A stretch of 49,244 bases of DNA. It comes from Spirochaetota bacterium (lineage in GTDB: Bacteria; Spirochaetota; JAGLSM01; JAKPMW01). A program made the position numbers and the translations under genes. This document shows positions 9,550 through 20,221 of the stretch, one piece after another. The DNA lies in the NCBI GenBank assembly GCA_031283155.1, contig JAITCI010000083.1, positions 1-49,244 on the forward strand, read 5' to 3'. How positions within the stretch are numbered: the first letter of the stretch is position 1; each line of letters starts with the position of its first letter. The notes under the pieces were generated by a model. The model was not told the origin of the DNA. It did no database searches and saw only the letters and a list, made by a program, of their open reading frames with translations.

Positions 9550-9989
9550 AACTTTTCGTCGCTGTGCTTGCGCGCGAGCATATCGATACCATTCTGGATA
9601 TTGAGAATGTCTCTCACCGTTTGCCCTGGTCGCGCGCGAATTTCGAGGGCGAGATCGAAACGGGGCAGGCGAATTTTTGGGTGTTTTTCATCGGTTCGGC
9701 GATTGTGGCCTACGGCGGTTTTTGGAATATGGACGGCGACGGCAATATCACGAATATCACGGTCGCAGAGGAGTACCGGAAGCGTAAGATTGGTTCATCG
9801 GTTTTGATATTTCTCCTGAGCGAAATGACGCGCATGGGCTTGGAGAAGGCCTCGCTGGAGGTTCGCGAGTCCAACAGCGCCGCGATTGCGCTCTATGCGG
9901 CTGCGGGATTTACGCAGGTGGGGCAGCGCACAAAATATTACGACGACGGCGAAACCGCGCTGATATTTTCAAAAACACTTGCGGGGTGA
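9534..9989 (+). CDS. rimI: Ribosomal-protein-alanine N-acetyltransferase
   Basis: GNAT fold: ITNITVAEEYRKRKIGSSVL, LEVRESNSAAIALYAAAGFTQVGQRTKYY. Confidence 0.88.
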   Translation: MDEPIKLFVAVLAREHIDTILDIENVSHRLPWSRANFEGEIETGQANFWVFFIGSAIVAYGGFWNMDGDGNITNITVAEEYRKRKIGSSVLIFLLSEMTRMGLEKASLEVRESNSAAIALYAAAGFTQVGQRTKYYDDGETALIFSKTLAG

Positions 9990-10000
9990 TTGTGTGCTGC

Positions 10001-10146
10001 ACATCCGTCATTGCGAACCTCGCGAAGCGCGGGGTGAGTACGCGGCTGCACATCCGTCATTGCGAACCTCGCGAAGCGAGGTGAAGCAATCCATTGTGCC
10101 TTTATACCACCTGGATTGCTTCGACTCTACGGGTCTCGCAATGACA
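10001..10146. repeat. Intergenic long palindromic repeat (one partial plus one complete copy)
   Basis: tcattgcgaacctcgcgaagcg twice; tcattgcga..gaagcaatcca...tggattgcttcg..tcgcaatga inverted arms. Confidence 0.9.
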
Positions 10147-10173
10147 AAAATGTTACCAAATGATGCCTTGCGT

Positions 10174-10587
10174 TTACGCAACCTGTTCGTCGAATTCAAC
10201 CTCCGCTTCGGCAGACTGCATGGCGCTCTCTTCTACCCCATCCTCGTCCTGCGCGCGGCGGCGGCGCGGCAGGAATTCGACGCTCTGCGCCACGATGTCG
10301 ATCATGTTAATTCCGTGACCGTCTTCGTGCTTGATGTAGCTCTGGTCGATGCGTCCCTTCACGCGAACCGGATGGCCGCGCTTCAGGTAGGTGCCGCAAT
10401 TCTCGGCAGTCCGCGCCCAGCAGACGATGTTGATGAAATTGACGTCCGTTACCCACTGGTCATTCTTCTTGAAAGAATAGTTGTTGGCCAGGGTAAAGCG
10501 GCACATCGGAAGCCCCGTCTCCGTTACGCGGTAGTCGGGATCGCGGACAAGATTGCCCTCCACAATGATAAAATTCAGATTCTTCAT
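10174..10587 (-). CDS. ssb: Single-stranded DNA-binding protein
   Basis: MKNLNFIIVEGNLVRDPDYRVTETGLPMCRFTLANN...WVTDVNFINIVCWARTAENCGTYLKRGHPVRVKGRI. Confidence 0.93.
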   Translation of the reverse strand: MKNLNFIIVEGNLVRDPDYRVTETGLPMCRFTLANNYSFKKNDQWVTDVNFINIVCWARTAENCGTYLKRGHPVRVKGRIDQSYIKHEDGHGINMIDIVAQSVEFLPRRRRAQDEDGVEESAMQSAEAEVEFDEQVA

Positions 10588-10782
10588 AACTCTTTGCTCC
10601 TTTTCGTTTTGGATTTTGTATCCATCCTCACTGAAACTAACCCGCGACCCTGCGCGAAAATTTCAAGCGCGGACATTTTTATGGAAAAAATTTCCGGATT
10701 TTCGCCCCGCGCCGGGACGCCCTCCAGGTTTCGCGCCGGTTGACATCCAGCCCGGAATTGTAGATAATGCAAAAATGAGGAA

Positions 10783-13026
10783 GTGAAATTGGACGAAGAG
10801 GTGGAAAGAGTGGGCAAGATTCTTGAACGGTATACGACGGTTCAAAACGAAACCAAAGAGCGGCTCGCAAAACTCGCGAATGAGCGTTGTATCGAGATCC
10901 AGATCGGCGACGCCACCTGCGAAAATGCCGCCGGTTCTCAGGTTGCGCGCAATGAATTTGAAAAGCTGATCGAGGCTTCGGGGCGGAAAGATATTGTCAT
11001 CAAAAAAACGGGGTGTACGGGGCGGTGCAGCGCCGAGCCCATCGTGGGCGTACTCCAGCGTGGGCGGATGCCCTTTAAGTATCAGTCTGTCACCGCCGAA
11101 AAGGTTCGCCGGATTTTTACCGAGCATATTCTTGGCGGTCAGCCCGTTATCGACTTTCTCCTGGACAAAAAAACAAAAAACAAATACCGCCACCAGATAG
11201 CGTTTTTCAAAAACGGCGCATATACGGGGCAGGACGTATTTGACGCCGCCGGACGCGCCGCCTCGAGGCTTGCCAATGCCGGAGTTCAAAAGGAAGAGGT
11301 CAAGATTGGCGTAAGCATTAACCCGGGTCTTTTTATCGCGCATGAATCCCTTCAGTATTATATGATCATTTTTCCCGAGGAGAAGGCGCGGAACACAGGG
11401 AGCACAAGCGACGCCGATGTTACCCGCTATGGCGTTACAAAGCCTGCGGATCTGGATCGCATCATCGATTCTCATCTCCTGAAGGGCGAAGCGCAGCCGG
11501 ATCTCTTTGCGGCGGCGGATCCGCTCTTTGACCGCTATCTGAAAATGTATGCCGATATAGAATTTTTTAACCGTCAAACGCGGTTTACCCTGCGCAACTC
11601 CGGGATCATCGATCCCGAAAATATCGACGAATATATCTTTTACGACGGCTTCGCGGCGGCGGCGCGCGTACTCGACGGGATGAGTCCGCAGGAGGTTGTC
11701 GAGGCGGTCAAAAAATCCGGGCTTCGCGGCCGCGGCGGCGCGGGCTTCTTAACCGGACTCAAATGGGAATTCGCGCAGAAGGCGGCGACGCCCAAACGCT
11801 TCATTATATGCAATGCCGACGAGGGCGATCCGGGCGCGTTCATGGATCGTTCCACCCTGGAGGGCGATCCCTTCTCGATTGTCGAGGGCATGATCATCGG
11901 CGCGTATGCCACGGGGGCAAGCCAGGGGTATTGCTACATCCGCGCCGAATATCCGCTCGCGATCAAGCGTGTGGAAAAGGCCATCGAGATGGCGCGCGCC
12001 CAGGGCTTTTTGGGCAAAAATATTTTAGGCTCCGATTTCAGCTTCGATCTGGAGATTCGCCTCGGCGCGGGCGCTTTTGTATGCGGCGAGGAAACCGCAT
12101 TGATGCACTCCATTGAGGGGCGGCGCGGACAGCCGCGCACCCGTCCGCCGTTCCCGGCGGCGAGCGGACTCTGGGGCTGCCCGACAACGATCAACAATGT
12201 GGAAACCTGGGCGAATGTACCCGTGATCTTCCTGAACGGCCCCGAGTGGTTCGCGCGCCTCGGGAGCGAGAAGAGCAAAGGCACCAAGGTATTCGCCCTT
12301 GCCGGCAAGGTGATCAATACCGGTCTGGTCGAGGTTCCGATGGGAACGACCCTGCGCGAGGTGATCTTCGATATAGGCGGCGGGATTCCGGGAGGGAAGG
12401 TATTCAAGGCGGTGCAAACCGGCGGTCCCTCGGGCGGATGTATTCCCGAGAGCCTGATCGACACCGAGGTGGATTACGACAGCCTCGCCGCGATTGGTTC
12501 CATCATGGGTTCCGGCGGCATGATTGTGGTTGACGAAGACAGCTGCATGGTGGACGTGGCAAAATACTTTCTCGAATTTACAATGAGCGAATCCTGCGGA
12601 AAGTGTACCCCCTGCCGCGAGGGCACCCTGAGGATGTACGAGATCCTTGAGCGCATCACGCGGGGGGAAGCGCGCGACGGCGATATCGAGCGTCTGGAGC
12701 GGCTTGCCAATCTCATCAAAAAAACCGCGCTCTGCGGACTCGGGCAAACCGCGCCCAATCCCGTGCTTTCCACCCTCCAGCATTTTCGCAATGAATATGA
12801 GCTGCACGTACACAGCAGACGCTGCCCCGCAAAGGTGTGCAAAAAACTGATCCAGTACGAGGTGAATCCCGAAAAGTGCATCGGGTGCAGCGCCTGCGCC
12901 CGCGCGTGTCCGACCCGCTGCATAAGCGGCAAACCCAAGACCGTACACACAATCGATGCAGCCAAATGTATACACTGCGGCGAGTGTTTTACCACGTGCA
13001 AATTTGACGCGATAAGGAAGAACTGA
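10783..13026 (+). CDS. hydB: [FeFe]-hydrogenase subunit B (NuoF-like, with N-terminal 2Fe-2S and C-terminal 2x4Fe-4S domains)
   Basis: [63 protein letters not shown]-terminal [12 protein letters not shown] and [14 protein letters not shown] start. Confidence 0.92.
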   Translation: MKLDEEVERVGKILERYTTVQNETKERLAKLANERCIEIQIGDATCENAAGSQVARNEFEKLIEASGRKDIVIKKTGCTGRCSAEPIVGVLQRGRMPFKYQSVTAEKVRRIFTEHILGGQPVIDFLLDKKTKNKYRHQIAFFKNGAYTGQDVFDAAGRAASRLANAGVQKEEVKIGVSINPGLFIAHESLQYYMIIFPEEKARNTGSTSDADVTRYGVTKPADLDRIIDSHLLKGEAQPDLFAAADPLFDRYLKMYADIEFFNRQTRFTLRNSGIIDPENIDEYIFYDGFAAAARVLDGMSPQEVVEAVKKSGLRGRGGAGFLTGLKWEFAQKAATPKRFIICNADEGDPGAFMDRSTLEGDPFSIVEGMIIGAYATGASQGYCYIRAEYPLAIKRVEKAIEMARAQGFLGKNILGSDFSFDLEIRLGAGAFVCGEETALMHSIEGRRGQPRTRPPFPAASGLWGCPTTINNVETWANVPVIFLNGPEWFARLGSEKSKGTKVFALAGKVINTGLVEVPMGTTLREVIFDIGGGIPGGKVFKAVQTGGPSGGCIPESLIDTEVDYDSLAAIGSIMGSGGMIVVDEDSCMVDVAKYFLEFTMSESCGKCTPCREGTLRMYEILERITRGEARDGDIERLERLANLIKKTALCGLGQTAPNPVLSTLQHFRNEYELHVHSRRCPAKVCKKLIQYEVNPEKCIGCSACARACPTRCISGKPKTVHTIDAAKCIHCGECFTTCKFDAIRKN

Positions 13027-14780
13027 TGGCAACAAATATGATACGACTGACCATTGATGGCCGCCCCGTTGAGGTGGAAGCGGGGACGACGGTTATGGAA
13101 GCCGCCGAAAAGACAGGCATACATATCCCGCGATTGTGCTATCACCCAAAGCTCTCGGTTGAGGGCGCATGCCGGATCTGCATAGTCGAGGTAAAAGGTA
13201 TGCGCACCTGGCCTGTTTCCTGCGCAACCAAGGTCAGCGAGGGGATGGAGGTAACAACCGCATCCCCCGCGATTCGCCAGGCGCGGCGCGATATCGTCGA
13301 ACTGCTTCTCGACAACCATCCGATGGACTGCCAGACCTGCGAGCGCGACGCGAATTGCGAATTGCAAAACCTCGCGTATCAGCTTGGGGTGCGCGACCGC
13401 CAGTTCGCGGGAGAGCGCAAGTGTTTTCCGACAGAGGACTCCAGTTTCTCGGTCGTCCGCAATTCCGAAAAGTGCATTCTGTGCCAGCGCTGTGTGCGCG
13501 TCTGCGCGGAGGTTCAGGGCGTCCATAATCTTTCGCAGCATTGGCGGGGCGCAGGCACCGTTGTGACGCCGGCGTTTGAAGCCAATATGATCGACTCGGT
13601 ATGTATCAACTGCGGGCAGTGTATAAACGTCTGCCCGACGGCGGCCTGGATCGAAAAGAGCTGGACGGATGAGGTTTGGGAGGCGCTGCATGATCCCGCG
13701 AAGCATGTGGTGGCGCATATCGCGCCCGCGATCCGCGCGGCCATCGGCGAGGGATTCGGTCTGCCGCCGGGAACCCCGGCCGCCGGCAAAACAGCGGCGG
13801 CGCTCAAACTGCTTGGCTTCGACAAGGTATTCGATACCAATTTCACCGCCGATGTAACCATAGTTGAAGAGAGCCATGAGTTCCTTGATCGTGTGAAAAA
13901 CGGCGGCGTCCTTCCGCTTATTACCTCGTGTTCGCCGGGCTGGGTAAAATTCATCGAGCATTTCTATCCGGATCTCCTGCCCAATATGTCGAGCTGTAAA
14001 TCGCCGATGTCGATGCACTCCGCAATTATCAAATCCTATTACGCCGAGCAGGCAAAAATCGACCCCGCCAATATCTACGTTGTATCGATCATGCCATGCA
14101 CCGCAAAGAAATTCGAGTCGCGCCGTCCGGAGTTTATGAACGCCAAGGGTCGGCCCGATACTGACGCCGTTCTCACCACGCGCGAATTGGTATGGATGAT
14201 AAAGGCTTTTGGGATCGACTTCGTTAATCTTCCTGATGAGGATTTCGATAATCCGCTTGGCTATTCCACCGGCGCGGCGGATATCTTCGGGGCGACCGGC
14301 GGGGTACTCGAGGCAGCGTTACGCACCGCCGCCGAGATCCTTACGGGCGCGCCGCTCCCGAGCATTGATTTTACCCAGGTGCGCGGGGTTGTGGGACTCA
14401 AAGAGGCTGAGCTTGAGGTTGCCGGAATACAGCTGCATATAGCTATCGCGAATGGCCTCCAAAACGCGCGGGAACTTTTGGCGCGTGTACGCGCGGGCGA
14501 AAAATTTGACATTATCGAAATCATGGCGTGTCCGGGCGGGTGCATTGGCGGCGGCGGGCAGCCCTATCCCCCAAAGGGAGGGTACACCATCGACTTTGAC
14601 TTGTACAAAAAGCGCGCCGAAGCCCTGTACGCTATCGATTCCGGCAAGGAAATGCGGTCTTCGCATAAAAATCCATATGTGCTGGAGCTGTACAAAAATT
14701 ATCTGGGCGAAATCGGCGGCCATCGCGCGCACGAACTCTTGCATACGCATTACCATGCGCGCACTCCGCGCGGAATTTGA
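13026..14780 (+). CDS. hydA: [FeFe]-hydrogenase catalytic subunit
   Basis: ITSCSPGWVKFIEHFYPDLLPNMSSCKSPMSM, SIMPCTAKKFE, EIMACPGGCIGGGGQPY; N-terminal 2Fe-2S and 4Fe-4S motifs. Confidence 0.95.
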   Translation: MATNMIRLTIDGRPVEVEAGTTVMEAAEKTGIHIPRLCYHPKLSVEGACRICIVEVKGMRTWPVSCATKVSEGMEVTTASPAIRQARRDIVELLLDNHPMDCQTCERDANCELQNLAYQLGVRDRQFAGERKCFPTEDSSFSVVRNSEKCILCQRCVRVCAEVQGVHNLSQHWRGAGTVVTPAFEANMIDSVCINCGQCINVCPTAAWIEKSWTDEVWEALHDPAKHVVAHIAPAIRAAIGEGFGLPPGTPAAGKTAAALKLLGFDKVFDTNFTADVTIVEESHEFLDRVKNGGVLPLITSCSPGWVKFIEHFYPDLLPNMSSCKSPMSMHSAIIKSYYAEQAKIDPANIYVVSIMPCTAKKFESRRPEFMNAKGRPDTDAVLTTRELVWMIKAFGIDFVNLPDEDFDNPLGYSTGAADIFGATGGVLEAALRTAAEILTGAPLPSIDFTQVRGVVGLKEAELEVAGIQLHIAIANGLQNARELLARVRAGEKFDIIEIMACPGGCIGGGGQPYPPKGGYTIDFDLYKKRAEALYAIDSGKEMRSSHKNPYVLELYKNYLGEIGGHRAHELLHTHYHARTPRGI

Positions 14781-14793
14781 CAAGGAGAGAACC

Positions 14794-15303
14794 ATGACAA
14801 AACAAAATACAGGCGAACGCGCATACACACTGGAAAGGGATCTGCAGGACTTTATCGCGTCGTGCCGCAAGCGCGAGCATCCCGAGAGCTTTCTGATCAC
14901 GGTTTTGCACAAGGTGCAGGCTCGCTGCGGATATCTCTCCAACGAGCATATGCAGGAGGTCGCCGAGTTGCTGGGCGTTCCGGCCTCGACGGTCAGCGGG
15001 GTGGCCACCTTCTACCACTTTTTCCGGCTGAAACCCCAGGGCAAGTATATGATCAATTTTTGCCTCGGCACGGCCTGTTATGTGCGCGGCGCTCCCCTGG
15101 TTGTGGACGCCTTCAGGGAAGTCCTCGGGATTGAGGTGGGCGAGACCACAAAGGACTGCCTCTTTTCGCTGGAGGCGACGCGGTGTCTTGGGGTGTGCGG
15201 TCTCGCGCCCGTCGCGATGATCAACGAAGAGGTGTACGGCAAGCTGACGCCGACCGCCATACCCGGGATCATCGATACGATACGCAGACGCGAGGAGGCT
15301 TGA
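14794..15303 (+). CDS. hydC: [FeFe]-hydrogenase subunit C (NuoE-like 2Fe-2S)
   Basis: FYHFFRLKPQGKYMINFCLGTACYVRGAP..., LEATRCLGVCGLAPVAMINEEVYGKLTP; ATG at 14794 after aggag. Confidence 0.9.
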   Translation: MTKQNTGERAYTLERDLQDFIASCRKREHPESFLITVLHKVQARCGYLSNEHMQEVAELLGVPASTVSGVATFYHFFRLKPQGKYMINFCLGTACYVRGAPLVVDAFREVLGIEVGETTKDCLFSLEATRCLGVCGLAPVAMINEEVYGKLTPTAIPGIIDTIRRREEA

Positions 15304-15330
15304 CTCTGGCTGTATGGTATCGATACCTTT

Positions 15331-15476
15331 CGCTGACACGATGTCAGCGCCCCTCGTCGACATGGATGGCGATTTTGACGAGGGGCTGCGACACGATGTC
15401 AGCGCCCCGAGCAGCGACACGATGTCGCGGTAGTGCGAGGGGGCTACGACGCAGGAAACTGAAGAGCTTTTTATTT
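15331..15476. repeat. Modular palindromic repeat cluster upstream of tRNA-Gly
   Basis: CGCTGACA-CGA-TGTCAGCG (15331-15349); CCCCTCGTC/GACGAGGGG arms (15350-15385); GCGACA-CGA-TGTCGC (15414-15428). Confidence 0.8.
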
Positions 15477-15547
15477 GCGAGTGTAGTTCAACGGTAGAAC
15501 CTCAGCCTTCCAAGCTGTTGACGAGGGTTCGACTCCCTTCACTCGCT
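15477..15547 (+). tRNA. tRNA-Gly(TCC)
   Basis: gcgagtg...cagccttccaagctg...gttcgactcccttcactcgct; cloverleaf, anticodon TCC. Confidence 0.9.
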
Positions 15548-15680
15548 GACAGGATGTCAGCGCCCCGAGCGCGACACGATGTCGCGTAGTAGCTCGGGGC
15601 TGCGGCACGACGCAAGCGCCCCTCGCCGCCAAGGATGGCGATTTTGGCGAGGGGCTGCGGCGCACGACGCAAGCGCCTCG
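15544..15680. repeat. Modular palindromic repeat cluster abutting the tRNA-Gly 3' end
   Basis: CGCTGACA-GGA-TGTCAGCG (15544-15562); CGCGACA-CGA-TGTCGCG (15570-15586); CCCCTCGCC/GGCGAGGGG arms (15619-15654). Confidence 0.8.
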
Positions 15681-15715
15681 GATGTGCCGATGAATAGGTG
15701 TTGCCGGATTTGGCC

Positions 15716-16087
15716 TCACTGTTCCTGTACAATATTCTCCGGCATATTCTGAGAGGTTTTTCTGGTTTTGGATATTTCTTTAATCAGTGTGTACCGTATC
15801 GAAGATGCTCCAGCCGGGATTTCACCTTCTTTATTTTCTCTGGAGACCTTAAGAACATATTCATACCCCGGTTCATAGCTGAAGCCTTCGATATTTGAAT
15901 AAAAGAACTGCCATTGCTGCGCATCGCCCTCTTTGACAAGCAGCACACGCATTGACGCGCCACCGGCGTCAGCCAGCCTCGTTTCTGAGGCTATCGTCAT
16001 ATCAACGACATTCTTATCCATCGCGCATGACGCCAGCGCTGCAACAAGTACCGCTGCGAATAGTCCGTTCTTCATAGAGTCTCCCAT
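15716..16087 (-). CDS. Lipoprotein, DUF4377-like
   Basis: Signal/lipobox AAVLVAALASCAMDK; QQWQFFYSNIEGFSYEPGYEYVLKV resembles DUF4377. Confidence 0.7.
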   Translation of the reverse strand: MGDSMKNGLFAAVLVAALASCAMDKNVVDMTIASETRLADAGGASMRVLLVKEGDAQQWQFFYSNIEGFSYEPGYEYVLKVSRENKEGEIPAGASSIRYTLIKEISKTRKTSQNMPENIVQEQ

Positions 16088-16291
16088 AAGTCGATAGCCG
16101 TATATACATTAGGTATAGATACCGCATTTTCTCTTGTCAGGGAAGGGTTTATTTTGACGAGAGGCTGCGAGGGACGTCAGCGCCACCCCGCGCTTATTCA
16201 TAAGTTTTTTCGATTTTTTGCCGGGGTGTGCTATATTCAAATTAAGATTCAAACCAGGACGTATACACACTATTGAAGGAGATTCAAGCGT

Positions 16292-16846
16292 ATGAAGAAA
16301 ATTTTGGGAATATTGGCAGTATGTCTTATGCTTGTCTGCATGGCGTCGTGCGGCGAGGATGATGGGGAATCGCATATCACCCTGACTATTAGCGGCGACA
16401 GTGTTGATTGGAGTTCTGGGGTCAGCGGCGTTAATGGCGGCCAGGCCTATGCTTATATTGAAGCCGGAACAAGCAACCGCGGAGAAAGATTTGTGATGGT
16501 CGCCGCCGGTGAAGTTTTCAACTTGCCTGTAACGCCCAATAATATGCCCAGCGACGGTATCAGCCTGGCCATTCAACTCGATTATTCCTCCTCTGTATTC
16601 GTGGTTGGTATAGTATACGATGCTCCGGAAAACGGAGGAGTAGTCCGGGATGGCGCTATGTATGACTTCGTAGCTGGCAGCATGAAGCTTAAATTCACGG
16701 AAATCGGCGAAGAGGGCGGGATGATCCGGGGGACCTTCAGTTGCAGCATCCGTCCGCAAACCGGTGCCGACATTTCCATAACGAATGGCGTTGTCAATCT
16801 GAAGCGTGTTGCGGCATCGGGCGCTTCTAACCCCTTCGGGGGTTAA
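16292..16846 (+). CDS. Hypothetical lipoprotein
   Basis: MKKILGILAVCLMLVCMASCGEDD lipobox; upstream RBS-like gaaggagattc. Confidence 0.75.
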   Translation: MKKILGILAVCLMLVCMASCGEDDGESHITLTISGDSVDWSSGVSGVNGGQAYAYIEAGTSNRGERFVMVAAGEVFNLPVTPNNMPSDGISLAIQLDYSSSVFVVGIVYDAPENGGVVRDGAMYDFVAGSMKLKFTEIGEEGGMIRGTFSCSIRPQTGADISITNGVVNLKRVAASGASNPFGG

Positions 16847-16854
16847 CCGTACAG

Positions 16855-16883
16855 AGCCGTCCCGCAGAGGGGCGGCTTTTTTG
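16855..16883 (+). terminator. Rho-independent terminator
   Basis: gccgtcccgcagaggggcggctttttt. Confidence 0.7.
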
Positions 16884-17095
16884 ATGGCCGGCGTCAGGGG
16901 ATCTGAGAAATTTCCCCTCGCAAAAACGCGCGGCCTCCATGCCGCTGCTCGGGACGCGACGTCCTGTCGCAGGCGCTCCCGTTGGATACGCTTTGCCGAT
17001 CTGAACAAGCACCGGACGCCGGGCGGCGCGTGTTTTGAACGCGCCGCGAACCAAAACAAACACACCGGCAGTCAAAAACAGCTCCGGATCGGTTC

Positions 17096-18640
17096 TCATC
17101 CATCCTCAGATTTACGTGTCTTAAAGACCGCCGCGAAAAAATCAAAACATTTTGCCGCAAAGTTCTGCGTGCGTTTTTTCTGATGCGCGCATATTTCGCT
17201 TGCGGTAGCGTCGGATACGCGCGCTTTTTCATCGGCGTGTGTATGCGGCACCGGATGATCGCGCAAAAATCCATCGGCGAGCTGAAGCAGGCGCGCGCGT
17301 GTGTTATCCCCGGGATGATCAAGGATATGCTCCAGCAGGAAAGCGAGCAGATCGCCGATGACGCGCCCGGGAGGGATCCCAAAAACCTCCATAACGTCGC
17401 TGCCGTTGATCGCGAGATCGCGCACTGAGATCGCGTTCTCCGCCTCCATGATGTAATGAATGCGCTGCTGCAATTTCTGGAGGCTGCGCGAGGGACCGCG
17501 CTTCCGCCCGTTGCCGATTCGGTCGGCGCGGCGAAGCTCAAAGAGGTCGGGCAGGTTCTCCACGCCGGCGTTGCGCATGAGCCGCCGCACCGCGCCGTCG
17601 GTCCATTCGTCGGTGTAATGGAACATATGATGCCGGATGAGGTGTACGATATGCTCGCGGTCGTTATTGGAGAATTTGAGTCTGCGCAGCGCGTTGTTGG
17701 CCATGCGCGCGCCGATGTTCTCGTGATTATGAAAAACAGTCTCGTCATCGCCGAATCGCTTTTGCGCGCTGTCGAGCGCGCGTTTTTTCCCGACGTCATG
17801 CAAAAGCGCGGCCACGCGCACCAGCGGAAATTCGCTGCCTGCTGCGTCGCAGGAATAGAGGTTGTGGTAGTATATATCGTGCATATGAAATTCGTTTTGC
17901 AAAACCCCGTAGCCCTCCATGAGTTCGGGCAGGATGATCGCGAGCAGACCGGTTTCGCGCATCGCCTCGAGCGCAACCGATGGGCGCTCGCTCTCCATGA
18001 TCTTGAAGAGTTCGTCGCGCACGCGCTCAACCGCGACTTGCTTAAATACGTCCAGCGCCTGCGGGATCGCGGCCTCGGTTGCCTTGTCGATTGTGAACAA
18101 GAGCTTTCCCGCAAAGCGGCAGGCGCGCAGTACGCGCAAACCGTCGTCGCGGAAGCGCGCCAGGGGATCGCCTACCGCGCGGATGACGCGATTGCGCAAA
18201 TCTTCCATACCGCCGTAGGGATCGATAAAGCAGAGCTTCGCGAGATCGCAGGCAATCGCGTTGACCGTAAAATCGCGCCGCATCAGGTCTTCCTCAATCG
18301 TGTCGGAGAAGGATACGCTGTCGGGATGCCGCCCGTCGCTGTAGGCACCGTCGGAGCGATAGGTTGTCACCTCGAAATTTTGCCCCCCAAAGATCACTGT
18401 CACCGTGCCATGCGCTATACCGGTGGGGATGGTGCGCCGGAACAGGCGCAGCACCTCGCGCGGGCGCGCGTTGGTCGCGAAATCGTAATCGCCGCCGCCG
18501 AGCCTGGAGGTGATGAGAAAATCGCGCACCGCCCCGCCTACGAGATATATTTCTTTGCCCTGGCGCAGAAATTTATCCGTAAAGCGGAAGAGTATCTCCG
18601 GTATCACCTCGCGTGTCAGCCGCGCATCACGTATCACCAT
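17096..18640 (-). CDS. CCA tRNA nucleotidyltransferase / poly(A) polymerase family with HD domain
   Basis: YLVGGAVRDFLITSRLGGGDYDFATNARP, RRDFTVNAIACD, DPLARFRDDGLRVLRACRFAGKL, AALLHDVGKK. Confidence 0.9.
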   Translation of the reverse strand: MVIRDARLTREVIPEILFRFTDKFLRQGKEIYLVGGAVRDFLITSRLGGGDYDFATNARPREVLRLFRRTIPTGIAHGTVTVIFGGQNFEVTTYRSDGAYSDGRHPDSVSFSDTIEEDLMRRDFTVNAIACDLAKLCFIDPYGGMEDLRNRVIRAVGDPLARFRDDGLRVLRACRFAGKLLFTIDKATEAAIPQALDVFKQVAVERVRDELFKIMESERPSVALEAMRETGLLAIILPELMEGYGVLQNEFHMHDIYYHNLYSCDAAGSEFPLVRVAALLHDVGKKRALDSAQKRFGDDETVFHNHENIGARMANNALRRLKFSNNDREHIVHLIRHHMFHYTDEWTDGAVRRLMRNAGVENLPDLFELRRADRIGNGRKRGPSRSLQKLQQRIHYIMEAENAISVRDLAINGSDVMEVFGIPPGRVIGDLLAFLLEHILDHPGDNTRARLLQLADGFLRDHPVPHTHADEKARVSDATASEICAHQKKRTQNFAAKCFDFFAAVFKTRKSEDG

Positions 18641-18667
18641 GAACTTAAAAATACAGCTTACGGCGCG

Positions 18668-18698
18668 ATAAAAAAAGCCGCCCTTTTGGGGCGGCTGC
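18668..18698 (-). terminator. Rho-independent terminator of the flagellin gene
   Basis: Minus-strand gcagccgccccaaaagggcggctttttt. Confidence 0.8.
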
Positions 18699-18736
18699 AA
18701 ACACGAGGTTGCGCGCGGGGTAAACCCGAACTCTGC

Positions 18737-19609
18737 TTATCGCAGGAGCTGTAATATCTGCTGCGACTTGGTATTTGCCTGCGCCAGCATCGCCACTCCG
18801 GACTGAGAGAGGATCTGGTTCTTGACAAAGTCGGACATCTCTTCGGCCATATCCGTATCGCGGATTCGGCTCTCGGCGGCCTGCAGGTTCTCGTAGCCGG
18901 TCATCAAACCCTTCGCGGCATATTCGAGTCTGTTCTGGTAAGCGCCGAGGTCTGCGCGCTGCTTTGACACCCTCTTCAGAGCCTCATCCACCGAACCGAT
19001 GCAGGCATTCGCCTTGTCTACGGTACTCAGGCTGATAAAGGAAGCCGATTCGGGATTGCCCACGGGGTTTTTCAGGCCAAGACCCTGTGAATTCATTGTC
19101 CCGATGTACACGCGCTTGCGCTGATCCATATTCGCGCCGATGTGGAACCACATACTGGCGAGAACACGGTTCTCTCCGGTTTCACGCGCGAAGCGGCCGG
19201 TGAGCATATTCATCTCGTTGAACTGCGCATGGCTTGCTATGCGGTCGATTTCGTCGATCAGCGCCGAAACCTCCACCTGAATCTGCATACGGTCTTCCGA
19301 GGTGTAAATGCCGTTCGCCGCCTGAACCGCGAGTTCACGGATGCGCTGCAGGCAGGACTGGGTCAGCGAGAGATAGCCTTCAGCGGTTTGGATAAACGAA
19401 ATGCCGTCTTCCGTATTGCGTTCCGCCTGGCGAAGGCCGCGGATCTGACTGCGCATCTTTTCAGATACAGCCAGCCCCGAAGCGTCGTCGCCGGCGCGGT
19501 TGATCCGCATACCGGATGAGAGCTTCTCCATGTTCTTGTCAAGTTCCCAGCCCTTGAACTTGAGAACACGGTGCGAGTTAATCGCGCTCATGTTGTGGTT
19601 AATAATCAT
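18737..19609 (-). CDS. flaB: Flagellin, spirochaete FlaB type
   Basis: [59 protein letters not shown] ... [24 protein letters not shown]. Confidence 0.95.
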   Translation of the reverse strand: MIINHNMSAINSHRVLKFKGWELDKNMEKLSSGMRINRAGDDASGLAVSEKMRSQIRGLRQAERNTEDGISFIQTAEGYLSLTQSCLQRIRELAVQAANGIYTSEDRMQIQVEVSALIDEIDRIASHAQFNEMNMLTGRFARETGENRVLASMWFHIGANMDQRKRVYIGTMNSQGLGLKNPVGNPESASFISLSTVDKANACIGSVDEALKRVSKQRADLGAYQNRLEYAAKGLMTGYENLQAAESRIRDTDMAEEMSDFVKNQILSQSGVAMLAQANTKSQQILQLLR

Positions 19610-20096
19610 ACAGGATATCCTCCTTGATATTTGACCCGAACCTCCATGTCCGGGAAACTCCTTATGTCTCTTCTAGCGTCGGAGTTTGCAAAAATTTCTT
19701 TAGGGGAAAAAACGCGCGCGGTTTATTCGGCGCGGGGTACTTCCCGCATTCCCGTCTGCACAGTCGCTTGAGCTCCAGTGTGCATCCGGGATATGCGGGA
19801 GGCAATTACTCGCGCGACTCGGGAATATAGCGCAGGGATTAAGCGCGCACTGCACCGCGCGCACATAAGGAGTGGAATAGAAAAGACAAAAACTGCAAAA
19901 ACAGCGAATTTTGGGATATGCGCCAGTTCCGATATGGGTCTGCAAAGCTGCTGAATTTTTTTGGGGGAGCGGGGGCGGCATACGGATAAAACCGCGTGAT
20001 GACAAGCACTGGTAAGCGCTCTGCCGCTCTTCGGATGTGCCAAACGAGAGATCCTATAAAAACGGTGTTCCTCTGGGCTGTAAAAAAGCGAATACA

Positions 20097-20218
20097 TTTG
20101 GCCACGAAAAAGACCGAATAAAGACCCCAAAAAAATCCTGGGGTAAAAGACAAAACCAAAAGCTGTAGTAAAACCCTTTTTTGCTGCTTTTGCCTCATTC
20201 GATCTTTTATTCGTGACG
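20097..20218 (-). repeat. AT-rich repeat 3' of the C5-MTase/HNH operon; same family as 37229..37428
   Basis: Minus-strand: cgaataaaagatcgaat...cagcttttggttttgtcttttaccc...tttattcggtctttttcgtggccaaat. Confidence 0.8.
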
Positions 20219-20221
20219 CAT

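Noticed and set aside
12474-14018. Long minus-strand ORF (514 aa) opposite hydA
   Set aside because: Antisense shadow ORF in high-GC coding DNA; the plus strand carries an unambiguous hydrogenase.
15471-15719. 82-aa minus ORF
   Set aside because: Antisense tRNA-Gly plus palindromic repeats; not a gene.
17456-18754. 432-aa plus ORF
   Set aside because: Antisense to the CCA-adding enzyme; no recognisable motifs.
19691-20096. Region between flaB promoter side and the RM repeat, with low-complexity segments
   Set aside because: No convincing gene; only weak similarity to other spacer sequence.
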